64,000 nucleotides of DNA, taken from assembly GCF_002238045.1 (NCBI RefSeq), contig NZ_NBYO01000001.1, positions 744,001 to 808,000 on the forward strand. The letters are read 5' to 3'. The notes under the pieces are model-generated. The model was not told the DNA's origin, did no database searches, and saw nothing but the letters and a program-made list of their open reading frames with translations. Below, in pieces: positions 57,406 through 64,000 of this stretch. Position 1 is the first letter of the stretch; every line of letters starts with the position of its first letter. The DNA is from Notoacmeibacter marinus (lineage in GTDB: Bacteria; Pseudomonadota; Alphaproteobacteria; Rhizobiales; Rhizobiaceae). Made by a program: the position numbers and the translations under genes.

Positions 57406-58160
57406 GCGTTTCAACGCCCGCTCACGCCATCGTCCTGGCCGCTGGCCTCGGCAAGCGGATGCGCCCTCTGACCGAGACGCGGCCCAAACCGCTGGTCGAA
57501 GTGGCGGGCCGCAGCCTTCTGGACCGTGGACTCGACATGCTGGCCGCGGCGGGCGTGGAGCGCTGCGCCGTCAATGTCCATTATCTGCCGGACCAGATCA
57601 TCGATCATCTGAACCGCCGGGGCGACATGGCATTCGTCGTTTCGGACGAGCGGGACCGTCTGCTCGATTCCGCCGGCGGGATCATCAAGGCCCTACCGCT
57701 GATCGACGATGCGCCTTTCTACCTGCTCAATTCCGATACGTTCTGGATCGACGCCGGAACGCCTGCTTTGTCGCTGCTGAGCCAGCGGTTCGATCCGGCG
57801 AGGATGGATATGGCGCTTCTTCTTGCCGACAGTCAGACCGCTACGGGTCATAGCGGCGGCCTGGATTTCGCCATGACCCCGGACGGCCGGCTTCTTCGCG
57901 CCGGCGCTGACGAAGCCGCCGACCTGCCAGCCTATATTTATGCCGGCGCGGCCATCGTGTCGCCAGCCATCTTCGCCGATGCCAAAGCCGAGCCGCACTC
58001 GCTCAACCTCTACTTCGACCGCGCCATTGAAGCGGGCCGCCTGTTCGGTGCCGTCCTGCAAGGGCGCTGGATTACGGTCGGCACGCCCGACGCCATTCCC
58101 CCGGCGGAAGAAGCCGTCACGGGTTCGGACAGCAAGGCGGCGCGCCGGGCCATCGGCTGA
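57402..58160 (+). CDS. murU: N-acetylmuramate-1-phosphate uridylyltransferase (MurU-like)
   Basis: This 252-residue nucleotidyltransferase has the N-terminal signature VLAAGLGKRMRPLTETRPKP (about residues 11-30), then LLNSDTFW with the metal-binding Asp, and a C-terminal WITVGTPDA. It matches MurU, which makes UDP-MurNAc from MurNAc-1-phosphate in a cell-wall recycling path that bypasses de novo synthesis. The preceding gene encodes the AmgK-like kinase that would supply its substrate. Mannose-1-phosphate guanylyltransferase is the common alternative annotation. Confidence 0.87.
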   Translation: MSVSTPAHAIVLAAGLGKRMRPLTETRPKPLVEVAGRSLLDRGLDMLAAAGVERCAVNVHYLPDQIIDHLNRRGDMAFVVSDERDRLLDSAGGIIKALPLIDDAPFYLLNSDTFWIDAGTPALSLLSQRFDPARMDMALLLADSQTATGHSGGLDFAMTPDGRLLRAGADEAADLPAYIYAGAAIVSPAIFADAKAEPHSLNLYFDRAIEAGRLFGAVLQGRWITVGTPDAIPPAEEAVTGSDSKAARRAIG

Positions 58161-58281
58161 GTGCCCGCTTCGAACGGTTGTTGCAAGGATCGTGGATAGC
58201 GGGCCGAAAAGCACTCCGCGTCTGGTCCCCGCCGCCGTCACGTCCTAAGCATGAGGTCCGGCGAAGGATATGAGGCGAGGC

Positions 58282-61200
58282 ATGGCGAACAGGGTTTTCA
58301 CCATCGATGCCGGGCTGCCCTTTCTGCCGACGCTCGCCGAAGCGCTTTATGACGGCAGGCTGACGGGAGAGCCGCTCGACCCGACCGATCCGCTCGCACT
58401 GTCTGGCGTGACCCTGTTTCTGCCCACCCGGCGTGCAGCGCGTTCGCTGCGTGCCTATCTGCTCGAACGCGCCAATGGCAAGCCGGTCATGATGCCGGTC
58501 ATCCGCACGCTCGGCGATCCGGATGAAGATGCAGGCCCGATCGTCGAAGGCGGTGCTCACGCGCTCGATCTGAAGCCGCCGGTCGATCCGATGCATCGAA
58601 CGCTGATGCTGGCGCCGCTGGTGCAGAGTTGGCGCAAGCGGATCGCCGCTGAAGCTGCACAGCGCGGCGGACCGGCCGCACCCGTTCCGGCGACGCTGGC
58701 CGACGCCATTCATTTGGCCGGCGATCTCGGACGGCTGATCGACGAGGTCGAAACCGAGGGACTGGAGTGGGAACGGTTTCGCGACATCGTCCCGGAGGAT
58801 CTAGCGGACTGGTGGCAGATCACCCTGCAATTCCTCACCATCGTCACCGAAGCCTGGCCTGCTTATCTGGAAGAGAAAGGCCGCTCCAATCCGGCCGATC
58901 ATACCAACCGGATGCTCGATGCGCTGGCGGCGCGGCTCGTTGCAGCGCCGCCGCCAGGCCCGGTCATCGCAGCCGGGTCGACCGGCACGAACCCTGTTAC
59001 GCGCCGGCTACTCGCCTCCATCGCCTCGCTGCCGAACGGTGCAGTGGTGCTACCGGGTCTCGACCGCCAACTCGACGACGACGCATGGTCGCTTCTTGCG
59101 ACCGTTTCTGTCACGCCCGCGCTGCACGGCCACCCGCAGCAGGCGCTCGCAACCCTGATGCGCGCACTCGATACATCTCCGGAAGCCATCCGCCCGCTCG
59201 GCGAGACGGACAGGGCGCTTCATGCGCGCGGGCAGCTCGTATCGCTCGCCATGATTCCCGCGCCGCTGACCGACCGGTGGAAGGATCGCGAAGCGGACGC
59301 GGCCGGCTGGCTTGTCGCCGGTGCGCTCGACGACGTTTCGCTGATCGAGGCGGCAAGCGAACAGGAAGAGGCCATGGCCATCGCGATGGCGCTTCGGGCC
59401 GCGATCGAAGAACCAGACCATCAGGCCGCACTGATTACGCCGGACCGAGCTCTGGCGCGGCGTGTCTCGTCGGAACTGCTGCGGTTCGGCGTGGTCGCCA
59501 ATGATTCCGGCGGCACGCCGCTCGAAACCACCCCGCCGGCCACGCTTCTGCTCCTTGCGGCGGAATGCGCGATGCGTCCGGGCGACGTGCTGCCGCTTCT
59601 GGCCCTTCTGAAACACCCGCTTCTGCGCCTTGGCGAAGCGCGCGCCCAGATGCGCGAAATGGCGGAGTTCTTCGAGCTTCTGCATTTGCGCGGCACGACG
59701 GCGCGGCCCGATGTCGCCCGACTGAACGATCTGCTCGACGAGATCGATGAGCGGCGGATGGACCACAAACACGAACGGCCGGACAAGCGCTACGAGGCCA
59801 GGCGGACCAGCGCCGGGCTTCCCTTCGCCGACGATGTGCTCGGCTTCAAGCTACAGGAAGCGTTCGAGCCGCTTACGGAGCTGCGCAACAGCAAAACCGT
59901 ATCGCTGCACGATCTGCTGGTCGCGGCCGTCCGCGTCTTCGAAGCGCTTGGGCGCCAGAAGAGCGGCGCGCTCGACGTGCTTTACGAGGGTGAGAACGGC
60001 GCCATGCTGGCAGACAAGCTGCGCCGGCTCGTCGCCGAGAACAGCCAATTGCCAATCCAGCCCAGCGAATGGCCCGACGTTCTTGCTGCCCTCTTGGCCG
60101 GCGAAACAGTCAAACCGGCAGTCGGCGCAGACCAGCGCGTCTTCATCTGGGGGCAGTTGGAGAGCCGGCTGCAAGCGGTCGATACCGTTATTCTGGGCGC
60201 TCTGAACGAGAAAAGCTGGCCGGCCGCCGCGCGGGCCGACCGGTTCCTGTCACGCAGTATGCAGACCGAACTTTCGCTTCTGCCGCCGGAGCGGCGGATC
60301 GGCCTCGCCGCCCATGACTTTCAGCAGGCCATGGGTCATCCCCGGGTGATCCTGTCGCGGTCGGCCAAGGCCGATGGTGCACCGACCGTGCCGTCGCGCT
60401 GGCTGCAAAGGCTGGCCGTACTGGCCGGCGAGCCGGCCGCGGAAACCATGCGCAGACGCGGCGCCGCCTATCTCCGCTGGGGCGAGACGCTTGATCGATG
60501 CGGTTCGGAAGCGCCCGCCAGGCGCCCCTGCCCCGTTCCTCCGCTGGACGCACGGCCGACCGGCTTTTCGGTCACACAGATCGAGCGGCTGCGCCGCGAT
60601 CCCTATGCGATCTACGCCGAGCGCGTTCTCGGCCTGCGTGCCCTACCCGAACTGATGCGCGATCACGATGCGCGCGACCGGGGCACGCTCTTTCACGCCA
60701 TTCTGGAAGCCTTCGTCAAAGCGGAGGTCGACCCGTTCGCGGCGCAGGCCCCTGCCCAGCTGGAAGCCATCGGCCGAAAACTGTTCGCCGCCGAGAACCT
60801 GCCGGCCGATATCCATGCCGTCTGGTGGCCGCGCTTTGCGGCCATGGTGCCGCATGTGGTGGCGCTCGAACAGGAACGGCGGGCGCGCATTGTCCGCTCG
60901 CATGTGGAGGCGGTTGCAGAAGAGACGCCCATCGGCGAGACCGCCTGCACATTGCGCGGCACCGCCGACCGGATTGACGAAACGGTTTCGGGCAATGCTG
61001 ATCTGATCGACTACAAGACGGGCGAGCCGCCTTCGGCCGCCGATGTTCGGGCGCTCACCGCCTCGCAATTGCCGCTCGAGGCGGCGCTTCTGAAACGCGG
61101 CGCCTTTGCCGAGCCTGGCGCGATGACGCCCGGCGATCTCCTCTATATCAAACTGGGTGCAAGAGGGGAGGTGACGCCGAAAAGCGCGCTTACCCAACGC

Positions 61201-61401
61201 GGTTCGGCGGTGGCAGGCGCGTCCGAGTTGGCCGATGAAGCCTGGGAGCGGCTGGTCGAACAGATGCGCTTCTACCGCGACCCCGCCAATGGCTATCTCG
61301 CCAGGCTGCTGCCCTTCCGCCCGGACGAGGCGCTGGGCGATTACGATCACCTTGCCCGCACGCTCGAATGGAGCGCCGGCGCCGATGGCGAGGGCGACTG
61401 A
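58282..61401 (+). CDS. addB: Double-strand break repair protein AddB
   Basis: The AddB subunit (1039 residues) works with AddA in RecBCD-like resection of double-strand breaks. It has an inactive helicase-like N-terminal part, with LFLPTRRAARSLRAYLLE and DGAPTVPSRW, and a C-terminal RecB-like nuclease domain with GTLFHAILEAF and LIDYKTGEPPS, where Asp and Lys are catalytic. I chose the ATG at 58282 (GAGGCGAGG upstream); ATG 58270 is an alternative. addA follows 2 bases after the stop. Confidence 0.93.
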   Translation: MANRVFTIDAGLPFLPTLAEALYDGRLTGEPLDPTDPLALSGVTLFLPTRRAARSLRAYLLERANGKPVMMPVIRTLGDPDEDAGPIVEGGAHALDLKPPVDPMHRTLMLAPLVQSWRKRIAAEAAQRGGPAAPVPATLADAIHLAGDLGRLIDEVETEGLEWERFRDIVPEDLADWWQITLQFLTIVTEAWPAYLEEKGRSNPADHTNRMLDALAARLVAAPPPGPVIAAGSTGTNPVTRRLLASIASLPNGAVVLPGLDRQLDDDAWSLLATVSVTPALHGHPQQALATLMRALDTSPEAIRPLGETDRALHARGQLVSLAMIPAPLTDRWKDREADAAGWLVAGALDDVSLIEAASEQEEAMAIAMALRAAIEEPDHQAALITPDRALARRVSSELLRFGVVANDSGGTPLETTPPATLLLLAAECAMRPGDVLPLLALLKHPLLRLGEARAQMREMAEFFELLHLRGTTARPDVARLNDLLDEIDERRMDHKHERPDKRYEARRTSAGLPFADDVLGFKLQEAFEPLTELRNSKTVSLHDLLVAAVRVFEALGRQKSGALDVLYEGENGAMLADKLRRLVAENSQLPIQPSEWPDVLAALLAGETVKPAVGADQRVFIWGQLESRLQAVDTVILGALNEKSWPAAARADRFLSRSMQTELSLLPPERRIGLAAHDFQQAMGHPRVILSRSAKADGAPTVPSRWLQRLAVLAGEPAAETMRRRGAAYLRWGETLDRCGSEAPARRPCPVPPLDARPTGFSVTQIERLRRDPYAIYAERVLGLRALPELMRDHDARDRGTLFHAILEAFVKAEVDPFAAQAPAQLEAIGRKLFAAENLPADIHAVWWPRFAAMVPHVVALEQERRARIVRSHVEAVAEETPIGETACTLRGTADRIDETVSGNADLIDYKTGEPPSAADVRALTASQLPLEAALLKRGAFAEPGAMTPGDLLYIKLGARGEVTPKSALTQRGSAVAGASELADEAWERLVEQMRFYRDPANGYLARLLPFRPDEALGDYDHLARTLEWSAGADGEGD

Positions 61402-61403
61402 CC

Positions 61404-64000
61404 ATGCGTGGCGATTGGGACATTACCGCCTCGACCGTCGAGAGCCAGCGCAAGGCGGCCGATCCGGCGCTGTCGGCATGGGTGTCGGCCAATGCCGGCT
61501 CCGGCAAGACGCATGTGCTGGCCAATCGCGTGGTGCGCCTGCTTCTCGATGGCGTCGCGCCGAACCGCATATTGTGCCTGACCTATACCAAGGCGGCGGC
61601 CGCCAATATGAGCAGCCGCGTCTTCGATCTTCTGGGCGGCTGGACACACCTGGACGACACGACTCTCGCCACGGCGATCGAAGCCATGGAAGGCGCGCCG
61701 CCCGATACGGAACGGCTTGGCCGCGCCCGGCGGCTCTTCGCCGAAGCGCTGGAGACCCCGGGCGGACTGAAGATCCAGACCATTCACGCCTTTTGCGAGG
61801 CGGTGCTGCATCAGTTCCCGCTCGAAGCCGGCATTGCCGGCCATTTCGAGATGATGGATACCGCCATGGAGGCGGCGCTGCTGGCCAATGCTCGCCAGAG
61901 GCTTCTGGCCCGCGCGACGGCAGGGGACGATCCGGCGCTTTTCGGCGCTTTCGATCACGTAATCGCGCGGGCCGGCGAAACCGGTCTCGACCGGCTGCTG
62001 AGCGATATCGTGCGCAAACGCGATGAGCTGACGCCGATACTTGGCGCGCGCGCGGACGCGATGGCGCATTTGCGCAACCATCTGGGCATTGCGGACGGGG
62101 CGACGGCACAAACCATCGCAGGCGACGTTCTTCCGCTTCCGGGCCTCGACGACACGTTCCTCACAGCCATCGAGGCCGGCCTTTCGGAGAAGGGAACCGG
62201 GACAGCGGAGAAGCTCTGCGCGGGCCTGCGTCATGCCTATGCGCTCGACGATCCGATAATTCGCCTCGACGCGCTGGCCGCCGCGCTTCTGACCGGCAAG
62301 GGCGAACCGTTCAAGGAAGGTTCGCTGGTGACCAAGGTCATGCGGCCGATCTTCGGCGACGACGGCTATGAACGCTATCTCGAAGCCTGCCGCCATGTTC
62401 TGAAGGCGGAAGCGGCGATCAACACGCTCGACCTGCTCGATGCGACCGATGCCGCGCTGACGCTCGCCGAGGCGCTCCTCGACCAGTATGAGCGATCCAA
62501 GATCGCCCGGGGCCTGCTCGATTTCTCGGATCTTCTGACCCGCACGGCCGATCTCCTGACCCGCAACCGCGCCGCCGCCTGGGTGCAGTACAAGCTCGAC
62601 AGGGGTATCGATCACCTTCTGATCGACGAGGCGCAGGATACCAGCCCGCGTCAGTGGCAGGTGATCGAGGCGCTGGCGGCGGAGTTCTTCGCTGGCGAGG
62701 GCGCGATGGAAGGGCGGAGCCGGACCGTCTTCGCCGTCGGCGACGAGAAGCAGTCCATCTATTCGTTCCAAGGGGCGCGCCCCGGCGCGTTTTCCGATGC
62801 CGGACGGCGGTTCGGCAAGCGGATCGCCGGCGCGCAAAAGCCGTTCGCCGAGGTAAAGCTGCGCCAGAGCTTCCGCTCGACGCCGGATATTCTTTCCGCT
62901 GTGGACCGCACCTTCGCCACGCCCGATTCCCGGCGTGGGCTGACACACGACGACGAGCCCGTCGAACATGAAACGGTGCGCGCCGTTCATCCCGGCGATG
63001 TCGAACTCTGGTCCTATCTCGCCGCGGAGCAGGCCGAGGCGCCGGCGCGATGGATCGAGGGGCTCGATCCGTCCGCCGCCCCTGCCGCGCAGCTGGCAGA
63101 TGAGGTCGCCTCCCAGATCGCTCTCTGGATGAAGGGCGGCGAGAAACTGGCAGGCAAGGATCGCCCGATGCGGGCCGGCGACGTGCTGGTGCTGGTGCGA
63201 AAGCGCGACCGCTTCATCCACGCACTGGCCCGCGCCCTCAAACAGCGGAACGTGCCGGTGGCGGGCACGGACCGGTTGCATCTGTCCGATCATATCGCCG
63301 TGCAGGATCTCACCGCCATCGGTCGTTTCGTGCAGCAGCCCAATGACGATCTGGCGCTGGCGGGCCTCCTTAAGAGCCCGTTGTTCGATCTGACCGACGA
63401 CGATCTGATGGCGCTGCTTCTGCCGCGCGATACGCGTTCGCTCTGGCAGCGTCTGCGGCAGACCGCCGACACAAATGCGCGCTTCGCAACGGCGGCCGAA
63501 CAATTGCAAAGCTGGCGCGACGAGGCCGGCTATCGTCGCCCGGCCGATTTCTTCGGCGCGGTGCTGGGCCGCGATGGCGGGCGGCGAAAGCTGGCCGCGC
63601 GACTCGGATCGGAAGCCGGCGAGGTGATCGACGAATTCCAGCGCTTCGTCATGGCGCAGGAAAGGCTGGGACTCACCGATCTGGAACGCATCGTCGACGC
63701 GCTCAGCCATTCGGCGCCAGAGATCAAGCGCGAAATGGAACAGGGCCGCGACGAGGTGCGGATCATGACGGTCCACGCCTCCAAAGGTCTCGAAGCACCG
63801 ATCGTCTTTCTGGTCGATAGCGGCGGCGCACCCTCCCATCACGCTCATCTGGCCGAACTGATGAAACTGCCACTCCCTGCCAGCAGGCATGGCCCCGCCG
63901 CCGACACCTTTTTATGGCGTGCGCCGGAACTCGGTCGGGAACCGCAGATAGATGAATTGAAGACCTTGGCGCTCGCTGCGCAGGAGGAAGAGTATCGCAG
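61404..64000 (+). CDS. addA: Double-strand break repair helicase AddA, 5' part
   Basis: The gene runs off the end of the window; 865 codons are visible and no stop is reached. The UvrD-like helicase shows Walker A in SANAGSGKTHVLANRVV (about residues 28-44), LTYTKAAAANM, KIQTIHAFCEAVLHQFP, HLLIDEAQDTSPRQWQVIE with the Walker B, VGDEKQSIYSFQGARP, and MTVHASKGLEAPIVFLVD close to the window end. The C-terminal nuclease domain is outside. The start is the ATG at 61404, 2 bases after addB. A long reading frame on the opposite strand is an artefact of high GC. Confidence 0.95.
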   Translation, partial: MRGDWDITASTVESQRKAADPALSAWVSANAGSGKTHVLANRVVRLLLDGVAPNRILCLTYTKAAAANMSSRVFDLLGGWTHLDDTTLATAIEAMEGAPPDTERLGRARRLFAEALETPGGLKIQTIHAFCEAVLHQFPLEAGIAGHFEMMDTAMEAALLANARQRLLARATAGDDPALFGAFDHVIARAGETGLDRLLSDIVRKRDELTPILGARADAMAHLRNHLGIADGATAQTIAGDVLPLPGLDDTFLTAIEAGLSEKGTGTAEKLCAGLRHAYALDDPIIRLDALAAALLTGKGEPFKEGSLVTKVMRPIFGDDGYERYLEACRHVLKAEAAINTLDLLDATDAALTLAEALLDQYERSKIARGLLDFSDLLTRTADLLTRNRAAAWVQYKLDRGIDHLLIDEAQDTSPRQWQVIEALAAEFFAGEGAMEGRSRTVFAVGDEKQSIYSFQGARPGAFSDAGRRFGKRIAGAQKPFAEVKLRQSFRSTPDILSAVDRTFATPDSRRGLTHDDEPVEHETVRAVHPGDVELWSYLAAEQAEAPARWIEGLDPSAAPAAQLADEVASQIALWMKGGEKLAGKDRPMRAGDVLVLVRKRDRFIHALARALKQRNVPVAGTDRLHLSDHIAVQDLTAIGRFVQQPNDDLALAGLLKSPLFDLTDDDLMALLLPRDTRSLWQRLRQTADTNARFATAAEQLQSWRDEAGYRRPADFFGAVLGRDGGRRKLAARLGSEAGEVIDEFQRFVMAQERLGLTDLERIVDALSHSAPEIKREMEQGRDEVRIMTVHASKGLEAPIVFLVDSGGAPSHHAHLAELMKLPLPASRHGPAADTFLWRAPELGREPQIDELKTLALAAQEEEYR

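Noticed and set aside
61347-63890. Very long minus-strand reading frame opposite addA
   Set aside because: The plus strand carries clear helicase motifs over the same span; the antisense frame has no family resemblance and reflects high GC at third positions.

Overview
The window is a contiguous, gene-dense chromosomal segment of high-GC DNA from an alphaproteobacterium, most likely of the order Hyphomicrobiales (Rhizobiales). The strongest evidence is gene order. The 43.9-64 kb stretch is the rhizobial block pckA / chvI-chvG / PTS EIIA-HPr / ahcY / DivL-type kinase / tsaE-sugar kinase / murU / addB / addA, and 33.9-39.8 kb is the trpF-trpB-(cutA)-trpA-accD-folC block. I cannot name a genus. 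No rRNA, CRISPR array, plasmid origin or transposase gene was found. There is one tRNA (Ser-GGA).

Layout. 0-5.3 kb: small housekeeping genes (end of an aspartic protease, purine nucleoside phosphorylase, acyl-CoA thioesterase, slyX, msrA), the tRNA and a pseudoazurin-like copper protein. 5.3-9.5 kb: a methionine-catabolism cluster like the Pseudomonas mde genes (E1-like dehydrogenase, methionine gamma-lyase, divergent Lrp-type regulator). 9.7-14.1 kb: a chemoreceptor and a DEAD-box RNA helicase with a long leader. 14.2-20.6 kb: propionyl-CoA carboxylase genes with their PccR-type regulator and paired TTTGCAAA sites. An AT-richer DUF4393/Abi-alpha-like gene sits between pccB and pccA. 20.7-24.0 kb: membrane proteins, a GFA-domain protein, pheS, rplT and rpmI, all on the minus strand. 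24.2-30.1 kb: a sensory block of response regulator, HWE kinase, old yellow enzyme, chemoreceptor and exported Cache protein, which separates rpmI-rplT from infC. 30.5-33.7 kb: infC (AUU start), hydrolase, DUF2852 protein, metallopeptidase. 33.9-39.8 kb: trp/acc/fol block. 39.9-43.9 kb: small accessory genes (VOC, GST, lipoprotein, alkB, tetR, arfB). 43.9-64 kb: the rhizobial block described above, with a third chemoreceptor (51-53 kb) between ahcY and the DivL-type gene.

How the parts connect. Methionine gamma-lyase makes 2-oxobutyrate. The E1-like partner is a candidate for converting it towards propionyl-CoA, and propionyl-CoA carboxylase is encoded 5 kb away. The response regulator and HWE kinase lie behind a good match to an EcfG (general stress sigma factor) promoter. 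ChvG-ChvI, the PTS proteins and PckA belong to the carbon/envelope regulatory module of rhizobia, but hprK, usually found between chvG and the EIIA gene, is absent from that position. The most notable points are the AUU start of infC, the Tyr-for-His substitution in the DivL-type kinase, the missing hprK, the DUF4393 gene inside the pcc operon, and several well-formed operator-like palindromes.
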